From positions 15,021 to 79,020 of the forward strand of contig JACKJI010000010.1 in the NCBI GenBank assembly GCA_020638035.1: DNA of 64,000 bases, in the 5' to 3' direction. Below are positions 1-8,987 of this stretch, one piece after another (within the stretch, counting starts at the first letter, position 1; each line of letters begins with the position of its first letter). Under the pieces are notes generated by a model, which had not been told where the DNA came from, ran no database searches, and was given only the letters and a program-made list of their open reading frames with translations. This DNA is from Hyphomicrobiaceae bacterium (GTDB lineage Bacteria; Pseudomonadota; Alphaproteobacteria; Rhizobiales; Hyphomicrobiaceae). The position numbers were made by a program, and so were the translations under genes.

Positions 1-536
1 AAGCGCATGCGGTGGCGGCCGAAGGCGTGGGCCACTGCATCGGCAGAACGCGTGCCGGACACGGCACATATGGTTGATCCGGATAGTTCTAGCACGCTCA
101 ACAGACCGTGGCTGCGCGGAACCAGGAAGCTCTGGCCATCGTAGACCAGCACATCGACAAAGCGGGCCTTGAACTCGGTATCGCCGCTGAGCGTCCAGGG
201 TGCAGACGACAGGAGCAAATCGATCTCGCCAGTGGCGAGTGCACGAAAGCCATCGGCCCGCGACACCGGCTTCGGCGCTATCTTGGTGCTGTCTCCCAGA
301 ACGGCGGCGGCGATGGCGCGGCAGAAATCCACGTCGATTCCCGACCAGCGGCCGACGCGATCGACGGTTGCAAATCCCGGCACCCTGTCTGACACACCGC
401 AACTCACTTCGCCGCGTGCCTTGACGGCAGCGAGCGTGCCTGCGGCTGCCGTCGTAGTGGCCGTAGCCACTGCAGTGCCCAGCACCGCACCGGCGACCAG
501 CAGCAAGCGGCGAATGCCTAAGTGATCGAGCAGCAT
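1..536 (-). CDS. Amino-acid ABC transporter periplasmic binding protein (3' part off the window)
   Basis: This is the N-terminal 178 residues of a family 3 solute-binding protein, the periplasmic receptor of a polar or general amino-acid ABC importer of the AapJ/BztA type. My translation of the minus strand starts at the ATG at 536 and gives a signal peptide (hydrophobic stretch RLLLVAGAVLGTAVA, then small residues). The mature domain follows: VKARGEVSCGVSDRVPGF, then GRWSGIDVDFCRAIAAAVLG, then a GEIDLLLSS segment. This is the usual start of the lobe I fold in this family. The rest of the gene, and any permease or ATPase genes, lie left of position 1. Substrate specificity cannot be read from the fragment. 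The reading frame is open to the window edge, so this is an edge effect and not a broken gene. Confidence 0.85.
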   Translation of the reverse strand, partial: MLLDHLGIRRLLLVAGAVLGTAVATATTTAAAGTLAAVKARGEVSCGVSDRVPGFATVDRVGRWSGIDVDFCRAIAAAVLGDSTKIAPKPVSRADGFRALATGEIDLLLSSAPWTLSGDTEFKARFVDVLVYDGQSFLVPRSHGLLSVLELSGSTICAVSGTRSADAVAHAFGRHRMR

Positions 537-938
537 CAGGGAATGGATCTTAGATGGTTCGCTTCGAGATCAGCCGATGGACGGCCGCGATGGACGATGG
601 GCGGCGTGGCCTTTGGGGCCCGACGCATACCGCCGGACGGACCTTCGCGGGGCATAGCGAACGGCCGCCGCGGCAGCGGCATGCCGAACCCTTTAAACGG
701 CCTTCGGAGATGGTCAAGGCCTTGACCTGGAGCCGAACTTGCGTCTAGAGCGCATTTTGATCCGTCGAAACCGGATCGGCGCTCCAGAATCCTTGTAATG
801 TCGCACGTTCCTTGACGAACCAGCGATCACTTCGTCGGCAAATGATTGAGCCTCCGGCCCGGGCAATAGGCAGCGCGTCAGACCAAGGCACTACATGACG
901 CCGATTCACTGCGGCGCAATGACAAGGATCACCATCCC
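537..938. other. Intergenic region between two divergent genes
   Basis: This gap of about 400 bases separates the divergently read binding-protein gene and metC, so it should hold both promoters. No clear -35/-10 pair was found. The only structured element is the palindrome at 744-788, listed separately. The short reading frames here show no family resemblance and are not called. Confidence 0.6.
744..788. repeat. Interspersed palindromic element
   Basis: The outer arms TCTAGAGCGC (744-753) and GCGCTCCAGA (779-788) pair with one mismatch. Inside them GATCCG pairs with CGGATC, leaving a short loop. Palindromes of this type, with a TCTAGAGCGC edge, are scattered between genes in many Hyphomicrobiales. 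It has no T-run, so it is more likely a repeat than an intrinsic terminator. Confidence 0.55.
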
Positions 939-2141
939 ATGAGCGACGACGGCTCCGAAGCCCCTGGTAAGTTCACCCGGTCCCGCATGAACGATGCGAC
1001 CGATACGGTGCATTTGGGGCGACGGCCGTTCGACAACAACGGCTTCGTCAATACGCCTGTCTATCGCGGATCGACCGTGCTGTTTCCGACGCTTGAGAAA
1101 CTGATCAGCCGTGAGCAGCCTTACACCTATGGCCGTCGCGCCACGCCGACGACGGACGCACTGACCGAGGCAATCGCCCGGCTGGAAGGCGGCGCGGCAA
1201 CGATCCTGACAAGCTCAGGCCTGCAGGCCGTGGCGGCTGCGCTACTCGCTTTCGTCGAGGCCGGTGACACGATCCTGATGGTCGATACCGTTTACCAGCC
1301 GACGCGCAAGCTGTGTGACACGGCGCTGAAGCGGCTCGGCGTGACTACCGTCTACTACGATCCACTGATCGGCGCGGGCATCAAGGATCTGATCACACCC
1401 AAGACACGTCTTGTCTTCACTGAAAGCCCCGGCTCGCAGACCTTCGAGGTGCAGGACATTCCCGCAATTGCGGCGGCGGCCAAGGAAGCGGGCATCTGGG
1501 TGCTGATGGACAACACCTGGGCGAGCCCGCTCTATTTCAAGCCGTTCGAACACGGCGTCGACGTTTCGATCCAGGCGGCGACCAAGTACATCGTTGGCCA
1601 TGCCGACGCCATGCTTGGCGCCGTCACGGGCAACGCACGCGCCGCACCTTATCTGGACCGCATCAAGGAAGCCGTCGGCACGTCACCTGGTTCGGAGGAG
1701 ACTTACCTTGCGTTGCGCGGGCTGCGTACGCTCGACGTGCGGCTCGAGCGCCACCATGCGCACGGTCTCGACATGGCGCGATGGCTCCAGGCTCGGCCGG
1801 AAGTCCGACGTGTCATGCATCCGGCGCTGGAGAGCGATCCCGGCCATGCGCTGTGGTCGCGCGACTTCCTCGGCGCATCGGGGTTGTTCGCCTTCATTCT
1901 GGAACCGGTCTCGCAGACGGCGCTCGCCGCATTCGTCGATCATCTGGAGCTGTTCGGCATGGGCTATTCATGGGGCGGCTATGAAAGCCTGATCCTGCCT
2001 TTCGATCCGCGGTCCTACCGGACAGCAACACCGTGGACAGAGACAGGCAACGCGCTGCGCATCCATATCGGCCTTGAGAACATCGATGATCTCAAGCGCG
2101 ATCTGGACGCCGGCTTCAAGCGGATGGCGGCAGCGTCCTAA
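939..2141 (+). CDS. metC: Cystathionine beta-lyase
   Basis: A 400-residue PLP enzyme of the Cys/Met metabolism family that cleaves cystathionine to homocysteine, pyruvate and ammonia in methionine synthesis. Family signatures include YTYGRRATPTTDAL, the SSGLQAV turn that contacts the cofactor phosphate, and VLMDNTWASPLYFKP with the PLP-contacting Asp. The Schiff-base lysine is K216 in SIQAATKYIVGHAD. The C-terminal YSWGGYESL is typical of cystathionine beta-lyases and separates them from gamma-synthases. Length is normal. The start at 939 has an AAGGA-type site upstream; an internal Met at residue 17 (987) is an alternative. It converges on the next gene with only seven bases between the two stop codons. 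Confidence 0.93.
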   Translation: MSDDGSEAPGKFTRSRMNDATDTVHLGRRPFDNNGFVNTPVYRGSTVLFPTLEKLISREQPYTYGRRATPTTDALTEAIARLEGGAATILTSSGLQAVAAALLAFVEAGDTILMVDTVYQPTRKLCDTALKRLGVTTVYYDPLIGAGIKDLITPKTRLVFTESPGSQTFEVQDIPAIAAAAKEAGIWVLMDNTWASPLYFKPFEHGVDVSIQAATKYIVGHADAMLGAVTGNARAAPYLDRIKEAVGTSPGSEETYLALRGLRTLDVRLERHHAHGLDMARWLQARPEVRRVMHPALESDPGHALWSRDFLGASGLFAFILEPVSQTALAAFVDHLELFGMGYSWGGYESLILPFDPRSYRTATPWTETGNALRIHIGLENIDDLKRDLDAGFKRMAAAS

Positions 2142-2148
2142 GACGGCA

Positions 2149-2946
2149 TCAGGTCTGTGGTGTTGCGGCCGCGTCATCGCACGCCGCAACGGCCGCTGCA
2201 ATCGAGCGCGCGATCAGCGCCGAAACCTCGGGAAACGCGCCGACCGGCCCGGTGTAGGCGATCGGTCCTTCGAAGCTTGCGACCGCCTGCGGCACGTCCT
2301 CGGCAGCATGCAGGCCATCACCGTTGAAGAAGCCGACGACAACCGTCGGCCGCGCATCGGCGACGATGACATCATCGAGAAACGGCGCCTCCTCGAGAAA
2401 TGCCGTGGCGACGCTGGCAAATCCACCAAGCTCGCGCAGACATGCCGCGACCGCTTCGGTTGCCTCAGCGGAGGCGCGCGCCACTTTTGAACCATGACCG
2501 ACGAGCAGCAGGCGGCATGCCGCGGGAGCTGCGCCGGTCTCAGCCGAAGCACGCATCGCATGATCGCGGATGACGACCGGCAACGGGCCCTCCAGGCCGA
2601 GCACGGGCAACACGCGGCAGCGGCTGGCAACGCCGGCGTCGGCAAGGCGCTTGGGGATCTTCACGTTGACGAAGTAGCCAGGCGCCATGAAGAACGGATA
2701 GAGCAGGATCGGTCCCGACGTCCTGGCGGCTACGTCGGCCAGTGCCTCCTCAAAGGGAGGCTCGCCGCTCAACACACCCGCAGCGACCGCTACATCAGGC
2801 AGCACGGCCGCGGCCTGGGTGGCATGTCCCTTCACGATCGCATTGGAGAAGGCACCGCCCCGCTCGCCATGAGCAACGATCACCGCTGCTGCGCGCGGTG
2901 AAACGCGTGATGCGTCGTGGCCTGTGTCTCGTGTCGCATTCGCCAT
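2149..2946 (-). CDS. Two-domain CbiX/sirohydrochlorin chelatase-like protein
   Basis: About 265 residues with two chelatase-type halves. The first has VIVAHGERGG near the start and the second has LLVGHGSK near the middle. These are the His-containing metal-site loops of class II chelatases (CbiX, SirB, CbiK). The family inserts Fe, Co or Ni into sirohydrochlorin. I cannot tell which metal is used here, or whether the protein is a catalyst at all, since two-domain members are often annotated only as CbiX-domain proteins. The first half also carries LYPFFMAPGYFV, close to the conserved P-F-x-x-x-G-x-H loop but with Tyr in place of the second His. I chose the ATG at 2946 (GAGGG upstream) over a start 63 bases further out. 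Confidence is high for the fold and low for the reaction. Confidence 0.7.
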   Translation of the reverse strand: MANATRDTGHDASRVSPRAAAVIVAHGERGGAFSNAIVKGHATQAAAVLPDVAVAAGVLSGEPPFEEALADVAARTSGPILLYPFFMAPGYFVNVKIPKRLADAGVASRCRVLPVLGLEGPLPVVIRDHAMRASAETGAAPAACRLLLVGHGSKVARASAEATEAVAACLRELGGFASVATAFLEEAPFLDDVIVADARPTVVVGFFNGDGLHAAEDVPQAVASFEGPIAYTGPVGAFPEVSALIARSIAAAVAACDDAAATPQT

Positions 2947-3136
2947 GGTCTGTCGACCCTCGTCGCTTCGATATCTGCGCGCTGCGGAACGTTGAGCCTC
3001 GTTCTGCAAGCTTGTCCCTGAAGATGGCGCGCGCGGGAGTGCGGTTCAAGCCATGCCCGCCCTGCCACGAAAAAGCCGCTTGCCGACCCGCCGGACCTCA
3101 TATACTTTGCGTTACAAACCTCTTTGAGGCAGTTCC

Positions 3137-3754
3137 ATGAGCGATCTCCATAAGGCGCTGGCCGACATCGGCAGAATCCGCGTGCAACTTGCGGCAGGCA
3201 CGATGTTCCGTGGCTTCGGTCCTGCCGTTATCGCCCTATCGGGAGTGATGGCACTGGCGGCTGCGGCGGCACAATCCGCCGGTGCGCTGCCTGACGATGC
3301 GCCAATGCCGTTCCTGCTTGTATGGATCGTCGTGGCGATTGCATCGGGGGCTCTGATTGGCATCGAGATGCGCGCGCGTACATTACGCCAGCACTCGGGC
3401 CTCGCCGATGTGATGCTGCTCAATGCGGTGGAGCACTTTCTCCCCTTTGGTGCCGTCGGCGCAGTGATCGCGGCAATCATCATGCGCAACGCTCCTGAAC
3501 TCGCCTGGCTCCTTCCCGGCCTCTGGCAGCTGCTGGTTGGCCTCGGTCTTTTCGCGGCGACGCGCTTCCTGCCACGTACGGTGATGCTTGCAGCAGCGTG
3601 GTATCTGATCGCCGGAGCAGTGGTGCTCACGTTGACAAGCTCCACGCGCGGGCTCGACCCATGGTCCATGGGGCTGCCGTTCGGCGTGGGTCAGCTGATA
3701 CTTGCTGTCATCCTGCGGAATGCGGAAGGAGAAGCCGATGCCGAAGACGAGTGA
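3137..3754 (+). CDS. Small polytopic membrane protein, partner of the downstream regulator
   Basis: A 205-residue integral membrane protein with about five hydrophobic spans (roughly residues 22-47, 55-77, 96-115, 121-140, 148-168). It has a short cytoplasmic start (SDLHKALADIGRIRVQLA) and an acidic tail. I do not recognise a catalytic motif. It overlaps the winged-helix regulator at 3738 by 17 bases, so the two are translationally coupled. Membrane protein plus small HTH regulator pairs of this kind often form an autoregulated unit, with the membrane partner the target or modulator. That is inference only. The start at 3137 has GAGGC about seven bases upstream. Confidence 0.75.
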   Translation: MSDLHKALADIGRIRVQLAAGTMFRGFGPAVIALSGVMALAAAAAQSAGALPDDAPMPFLLVWIVVAIASGALIGIEMRARTLRQHSGLADVMLLNAVEHFLPFGAVGAVIAAIIMRNAPELAWLLPGLWQLLVGLGLFAATRFLPRTVMLAAAWYLIAGAVVLTLTSSTRGLDPWSMGLPFGVGQLILAVILRNAEGEADAEDE

Positions 3755-4115
3755 CGACGCTCCCTTCTCGTATGACGGACTTGACCGCGTTTTGCACGAA
3801 AAGGCGCGGCTCGGCATCATGACGTCGCTGATGTCTCACCCCAAGGGCCTTGCGTTCGGTGATCTCAAGCAGCTCTGCGGCCTTACCGATGGCAATCTCA
3901 GCCGGCATCTGCAGACGCTGGAGGAAGCTGGTGTTGTCGAGCTCATGAAGACATTCGAGAAGAAACGACCGCTCACCACGTGCCGGCTGACGCCAGCAGG
4001 ACGGCGGCGGTTCCTCACCTACATCGAGGTGCTCGAGCAGGTGGTGCGCGATGCTGCCGAGGCGAGCAGCGAGGCAACAGCAACGAGACAGCGCCTGAAG
4101 CCCAAGCCAGCCTGA
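3738..4115 (+). CDS. Winged-helix transcriptional regulator (HTH_34/ArsR-like)
   Basis: A 125-residue single-domain DNA-binding protein. The segment HEKARLGIMTSLMSHPKGLAF starts helix 1, LKQLCGLTDGNLSRHLQTLEEAG is the recognition helix-turn-helix, and the wing is VELMKTFEKKRPLTTCRLTPAGRRRF. This matches the small winged-helix group annotated as transcriptional regulator (PF13601-like). Start: the ATG at 3738 has AAGGAG just upstream and lies inside the end of the preceding gene. A longer frame from 3702 exists but its extra residues are the neighbour's codons. No ligand-binding or metal-binding cysteines are evident. Its likely target is its own operon and perhaps the exosortase operon starting at 4242. 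Confidence 0.8.
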   Translation: MPKTSDDAPFSYDGLDRVLHEKARLGIMTSLMSHPKGLAFGDLKQLCGLTDGNLSRHLQTLEEAGVVELMKTFEKKRPLTTCRLTPAGRRRFLTYIEVLEQVVRDAAEASSEATATRQRLKPKPA

Positions 4116-4241
4116 GCAGGGAGCTTGCGATGGTGCCGACATTCCCTTCTGCCGCGTTGTGCGTGACGTCGCTCTGACGCACCGCCCATGCCAAGACGCG
4201 TTCTCCTAAACGCCCTCGTTCTTCGCCACAGAGGATAGCCC

Positions 4242-5030
4242 ATGACACAATCTTCCAGCGCAATCGCACCACTTAACTTTGCATTGCCAAGTTATTTGTC
4301 TGCCATTCAATTTGGTGGTCTTCACCTGGCGATCATCATGGATGGCAACGGCCGCTGGGCAATCGCGCGCGGCCTGCCACGCAGCGCGGGACATGCGGCA
4401 GGCGTGCGTGCCTTGAAGCGTATCGTCGATGCAGCCCCGTCATTGGGGATCGGCATACTCACGGTCTACGCGTTCTCCTCCGACAACTGGCGCAGGCCGG
4501 CGGACGAGGTCGGCAATCTTATGCGCCTGTTGCGATCCTATCTTCAACGCGATGTCGCCCAACTTGCCCAGCATGGCGTCCGGCTCGAAGTCATCGGGCG
4601 GCGTGATCGTTTGCCGGCCGGTCTCGCCGAAGCCGTTGGACGAGCAGAGAACGAAACGCGCGATGGACGGCGCTTGCTGTTGCGTGTGGCCCTCGACTAC
4701 TCGGGCCGCGATCAAATCCTCAACGCAGCCACTCAGTGTGGTCCAGCACCGACGCGCGAGGACATGTCGCGAGCGCTTGCTGGCGCATCGTGTGCGACCG
4801 ATGTCGATCTTCTGATCCGGACGGGGGGGGAGAAACGACTGTCCGATTTCCTGCTGTGGGAGGCGGCGTACGCAGAACTCTATTTCACCGAACGGCTATG
4901 GCCCGATTTCGACGCCTGCGATCTGGCTACCGCGATCGGTGACTACCATAGCAGGGAGCGCCGCTTCGGCGGTGTGATGAGCGACCCCACGGGATCGCGC
5001 TCGGACCTGATCGAGGCGCATTCCGCATGA
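4242..5030 (+). CDS. uppS: Isoprenyl (undecaprenyl) pyrophosphate synthase, extra copy
   Basis: A 262-residue cis-prenyltransferase that condenses isopentenyl pyrophosphate onto farnesyl pyrophosphate to make a polyprenyl carrier lipid. Signatures are HLAIIMDGNGRWA with the catalytic Asp, SAGHAAGV, TVYAFSSDNWRRP, and LIRTGGEKRLSDFLLWE near residue 205. Two positions differ from the usual SNFLLWQ, with Asp for Asn and Glu for Gln, but the motif is intact. The housekeeping uppS normally sits with frr, cdsA and dxr; this copy instead overlaps the exosortase gene by ATGA at 5027. That placement suggests it supplies a dedicated lipid carrier, or lipid substrate, for the exosortase system. The start has AGAGGA upstream. 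Confidence 0.88.
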   Translation: MTQSSSAIAPLNFALPSYLSAIQFGGLHLAIIMDGNGRWAIARGLPRSAGHAAGVRALKRIVDAAPSLGIGILTVYAFSSDNWRRPADEVGNLMRLLRSYLQRDVAQLAQHGVRLEVIGRRDRLPAGLAEAVGRAENETRDGRRLLLRVALDYSGRDQILNAATQCGPAPTREDMSRALAGASCATDVDLLIRTGGEKRLSDFLLWEAAYAELYFTERLWPDFDACDLATAIGDYHSRERRFGGVMSDPTGSRSDLIEAHSA

Positions 5031-6652
5031 TCAGTCCGAGCAACAGCAGTATGCCGGGGTCGGTCGGTGTCCCTCGCGGCAACTGTCGGTCCCGCTATAG
5101 GACCGCGATTGTGATCCTCGCGTTAGCGGCAATCATTCTGGCGATCGAGCCGGCGGGATGGCTCGTCATGACGTGGCGCGATCCCGCTTACCAGTCGGAT
5201 GGCCTACTCGTCACAGTGCTGATCGCGGCTCTTTTCCTATGGAGTTTAGCAAGCCCACTGCGCGGTGACGTGCCACCGGCCAAGCGCGCACTGCCGCTCC
5301 TGGCAGCTTCTGCCCTGGTGCGCATGGCTGGACAGCTGAGCGCAATCAACGTCATCGGGGCTATGACCCTGGTGGTCGATGTCTATGCGCTGGCGCTGCT
5401 CGCGCGGCTCGACGTACGCCGAAACGCGCTCTCGCCGGCATGGCTCGCTGTCGCATTCGCATTCTCGTTGCCCCTGGAACGGATGGTGCAGCGATCCATC
5501 GGCTTCGGGTTGCAGCAACTCTCGGCCGACGGCGCTTGTGCCCTGCTCGGCGCCGCTTTCGACAATGTGCGTTGCCAGGGGATTCGCATACTCCTCGATG
5601 GCCGGGACGTTCTCGTCGACTTGCCGTGTTCGGGCGCTCGCACGCTGCTTTTGACGGCGCTTGCCTACACGCTCGCCTGTGCGGTGACACAACCTCGCGC
5701 CCGGCATGCCGCAACCGGCGCCGTCGTCATGCTCGTTGCCGCAATCGTCGCCAACATGGTGCGCATCAGCGTGCTTGCCATCGGCATCGCACATCCCGAC
5801 GCCTTCGGCGGTATCGATGTCATGGACGGGATCTGGCATGACGCGATCGGCTATGGCGCACTGGCGATCGGGCTACTGCCGTTGCTCGGCTTCATGCGCG
5901 TATTGCGAGGACGCGATGACGAGGCCGTTGCGCCAGGTGAGCGCGCCGTGCCTCGGGGTGGACGTATTCCAATAGCGCGTCAGCTCATATGGCTTGGCGG
6001 CATCACACCTGCAGTGCTCACCCTTCTGGCCACGCTCATCATCGTCAATCTTCCGCGACGCGCGTTCGACGTGGCATCGGCAGATACCACACTTACGGTG
6101 CCAGCCTTTATCGGCGCCAGCCAGGCGGTTCCCGTCTCCATCTCTGGCAGGGAGGCGCACTACTTCACCGCCTATGGCGGAGCCGCGGCGAAGGCCAGCT
6201 ATGGTGCAAGCAGCCTCATGCTGGTGCGGACCACATCGCCGCTGCGGCACCTGCATGCGCCCGACGAGTGCCTGCGCGGTCTCGGCTTCTCGGTCACTTA
6301 CAGAGGCATGTCCTTCGCGCCGCTGCCGACGGCGCATTACATCGCGACGTCGCCAGAGGGCCGGAGCTATCGCGTCGACGTCAGCTTCGCGTCCAGCCAC
6401 GGGCATGTCACCGGCAGCGTCGCTGTCGCCGTCTGGCATTGGCTGAAGCGAGAGGCTCGCCAATGGACCGCGATCCAACGCATCTCGCCTGTCGAGCTTC
6501 CGGTTGCCGAGCATCAGGCCTTCTCTGCTGCGGCCCTATTCGCCCTCGGCATCGAACCGCCACCTCCGACTGTGCCCGCCACGCTTGCGCCGACACCGCG
6601 CAGAGCACCGCTTTTCGTTCCAGATCCCTCCACCACACTCGTGAAAGGTTGA
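5027..6652 (+). CDS. Exosortase fused to an EpsI-type C-terminal domain
   Basis: A 541-residue protein. The N-terminal ~290 residues are a polytopic membrane domain with the exosortase/archaeosortase triad: Cys201 in DLPCSGARTL, Arg246 in NMVRISVLAIG and His271 in GIWHDAIGY. After a membrane span (about 325-345) comes a periplasmic EpsI-like domain with its hallmark HAPDECLRGLGF (His410, Cys415). Exosortases are transpeptidase-like enzymes that cut PEP-CTERM tails and anchor the protein; EpsI domains are their usual partners and are sometimes fused. The gene overlaps uppS by four bases and sits four bases before the only PEP-CTERM-like protein seen in this window. This argues for a dedicated one-target system. 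The exact exosortase subclass (XrtT is one candidate) cannot be fixed without a profile search. Confidence 0.85.
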   Translation: MISPSNSSMPGSVGVPRGNCRSRYRTAIVILALAAIILAIEPAGWLVMTWRDPAYQSDGLLVTVLIAALFLWSLASPLRGDVPPAKRALPLLAASALVRMAGQLSAINVIGAMTLVVDVYALALLARLDVRRNALSPAWLAVAFAFSLPLERMVQRSIGFGLQQLSADGACALLGAAFDNVRCQGIRILLDGRDVLVDLPCSGARTLLLTALAYTLACAVTQPRARHAATGAVVMLVAAIVANMVRISVLAIGIAHPDAFGGIDVMDGIWHDAIGYGALAIGLLPLLGFMRVLRGRDDEAVAPGERAVPRGGRIPIARQLIWLGGITPAVLTLLATLIIVNLPRRAFDVASADTTLTVPAFIGASQAVPVSISGREAHYFTAYGGAAAKASYGASSLMLVRTTSPLRHLHAPDECLRGLGFSVTYRGMSFAPLPTAHYIATSPEGRSYRVDVSFASSHGHVTGSVAVAVWHWLKREARQWTAIQRISPVELPVAEHQAFSAAALFALGIEPPPPTVPATLAPTPRRAPLFVPDPSTTLVKG

Positions 6653-6656
6653 CCTC

Positions 6657-8987
6657 ATGTTCTATTCTGCATTCGCTGATTCATGCCTCGCCCGGACGCT
6701 CGTGACATCCACCATCGCTGCGGTCGCGGCAGCCGTTTTTGTCGCGACAGGCGCCTTGCCACCAGCTCGTGCCGCGCCTGCGCCTGAAGACGTTACTGGG
6801 CAGATCCGCGCCGAGGTCGACGGACAGACCCTACAATTCCCCTCGCTCAAGACCGACATCTCTGCCGACATTCAGGGTGACCTCGCCGCCGTCACCGTGG
6901 TGCAGACGTTCGTCAACCCGGCGACGGTGCCGCTCAATGCAACCTATCTCTTCCCGCTCGGCGAAGACGCGGCAGTGCACGCGATGCAGATGAAGGTCGG
7001 CGATGAGATCATCGAGGCGCGGATCGCGCGCAAACCGGAAGCGCGGCAGACCTTCGAGGCGGCCAAGCGCGAGGGCAAGTCGGCGGCGCTGCTCGAACAG
7101 CACCGGCCCAATATGTTCACCCAGAATGTCGCCAACCTGATGCCGGGCATGCCGATCGAGGTGACGCTGCGCTACGTGCAGACGGTGCCGCGCATCGACG
7201 GTGCCTATGAATTGGTGCTGCCGCTGATCGTCGGGCCGCGCTACATGCCGCCGGCACATGGACTTGCATTTGCACGGGCTGCACCCGGAGACAGCAATAA
7301 GGGGGACGGGCTTGTTCCGGACAGACACGCGCCGCATGAACCGCAGCGAAATGGGGAACCAACTGCGGCACCGCTCGGCCAATGGACATTTGCGCCGCCG
7401 CCCGCCTATCCGCCGGTCAATGGGCTTACTGCACCGCAGACGATCGACGAAGATCGGGTCTCGATCGCAGTGACACTCGCCGCCGGGTCCAACATCTCGA
7501 ATGTCGCGAGCACGAGCCATGCCATCACGGTTGACGGCGATGCCGGTTCCAATCGGCGTCGTATCGCGCTTGCCAACGGGCGCACGATCGACAATCGAGA
7601 TTTCATCCTGCACTACACACTCGCCGGCGATGCGGTACATGCGGGTCTGCTCTCTCACGCCGGCGAAAACGGCGGCACGTTCTCGCTCCTGATCGAGCCT
7701 CCTGCAGCGCCCAACGCCGATAAGGTCACGCCACGCGAGATCGTGTTCGTGCTCGACACATCGGGCTCGATGGGCGGCGCACCGCTCGATGCCGCCAAAG
7801 CTTTCATGACGCAAGCACTGCGCGTGCTTCGCCCCACTGACTACTTCCGCCTGATCCGCTTTTCATCGAGCGCGTCGGAGCTGGCGTCAGGCCCCATTGC
7901 AGCGTCAGCCGGGAACATCCAGCGGGCGATGGCGTTCGTCTCTGGCCTCACCGCGGACGGTGGTACCGAGGTGCTGAGCGGGCTGCAGAAGGCCTTCGAC
8001 ATTCAGCCGATGCCCGGCACGCACCGCATGATCGTTTTCCTGTCAGACGGCTATGTCGGCAACGAAGCGGAGATCCTGCGCATGGTCGCCGACAACATCG
8101 GTACCGCACACACCTACGTGTTGGGCGTCGGCACGGGCGTCAACCGCTATCTGCTGGCCGAGATGGCACATCAGGGACGCGGCTTCCTGCGCGTCGTCGA
8201 TCCGACCGAGACGGGCGAGGCCGTGGCGACAGCGTTCGCCAAGAGGCTCGATACGACCGTGATGACCGATCTTTCGATCGACTGGGGCACGCTCGGCGTC
8301 GCCGATGTCACGCCCGCTGCGCTCCCCGATCTGTTCGCGGGAGATTCGCTGCGCGTGCAGGGGCGCTTTTCAGGTGGAGGTACACACATCGTCACAGTGA
8401 AGGGCAAGGTCAATGGACAATCCGCGCAAATGCCTTTGGAGATCACTCTACCCGACGGGCCGACAGGCAGCGAGACGCGTGCGATCCCGCTCGTGTGGGC
8501 GCGCTCGCAGATCAAAGATCACATGCGCGAACTGATGACACCAGCACGGCTGCGGCGCGGTGGACGCACGGACGGGCAGATCGAGGAAGCCGTGACCTCG
8601 CTCGGTCTCTCGCATCACCTGATGACGCAATGGACCTCGTTCGTCGCAGTGACGACGAAAGTTCTGAATCCGGAACCCAGCAGCGCGCGAGAGAGCGAGG
8701 TCAACCTGCCGATGGTCAAGGGTGTGGGACCCGGAGCTTATCCCGATGCCGCAGGACCTGGCGGACGAAACGGAGTGCGAGGCTTCACTCCACCACTCAG
8801 CCCACAGCCTACGCCTGGGCCGGTGCAGCAGCGCGCCTCAAATCCATTCTATCAGACGGTCGTGGCGATGCAGCCAACGTTCGGTGGCACCGCGACGCCG
8901 GAGCCGGAGGCCATCGGCGGTCTCGGCGTGATGCTGCTCGGCGTCTGGCTGGCCTTGGCGCGGCGGCGACGGGCGGCCGCGAACTGA
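6657..8987 (+). CDS. VIT/VWA-domain surface protein with PEP-CTERM-like sorting tail
   Basis: A 776-residue exported protein. A signal peptide (cut near ARAAPAPED) is followed by a VIT domain at about 55-200. A VWA domain starts near residue 363, with an intact MIDAS sequence VLDTSGSMGG and a downstream GGTEVLSGL segment. The tail is a Pro/Gly-rich linker, then the sorting signal: ATPEPEA, a hydrophobic stretch GGLGVMLLGVWLALA and RRRR. This is the architecture recognised by exosortases (Pro-Glu-Pro, transmembrane helix, basic end). VIT/VWA proteins bind protein partners or matrix in a metal-dependent way. It begins four bases after the exosortase stop, so it is the obvious substrate. AAAGG upstream supports the start. 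Confidence 0.9.
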   Translation: MFYSAFADSCLARTLVTSTIAAVAAAVFVATGALPPARAAPAPEDVTGQIRAEVDGQTLQFPSLKTDISADIQGDLAAVTVVQTFVNPATVPLNATYLFPLGEDAAVHAMQMKVGDEIIEARIARKPEARQTFEAAKREGKSAALLEQHRPNMFTQNVANLMPGMPIEVTLRYVQTVPRIDGAYELVLPLIVGPRYMPPAHGLAFARAAPGDSNKGDGLVPDRHAPHEPQRNGEPTAAPLGQWTFAPPPAYPPVNGLTAPQTIDEDRVSIAVTLAAGSNISNVASTSHAITVDGDAGSNRRRIALANGRTIDNRDFILHYTLAGDAVHAGLLSHAGENGGTFSLLIEPPAAPNADKVTPREIVFVLDTSGSMGGAPLDAAKAFMTQALRVLRPTDYFRLIRFSSSASELASGPIAASAGNIQRAMAFVSGLTADGGTEVLSGLQKAFDIQPMPGTHRMIVFLSDGYVGNEAEILRMVADNIGTAHTYVLGVGTGVNRYLLAEMAHQGRGFLRVVDPTETGEAVATAFAKRLDTTVMTDLSIDWGTLGVADVTPAALPDLFAGDSLRVQGRFSGGGTHIVTVKGKVNGQSAQMPLEITLPDGPTGSETRAIPLVWARSQIKDHMRELMTPARLRRGGRTDGQIEEAVTSLGLSHHLMTQWTSFVAVTTKVLNPEPSSARESEVNLPMVKGVGPGAYPDAAGPGGRNGVRGFTPPLSPQPTPGPVQQRASNPFYQTVVAMQPTFGGTATPEPEAIGGLGVMLLGVWLALARRRRAAAN

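Noticed and set aside
744..788. Rho-independent terminator of the binding-protein gene
   Set aside because: The gene is read away from it, and neither side has a T-run. It is better explained as an interspersed palindrome.
6657..8987. A class C/LPXTG sortase target, since VIT/VWA proteins often pair with sortases
   Set aside because: There is no LPxTG motif or sortase gene. The tail is PEP, helix, Arg-rich and the neighbour is an exosortase.
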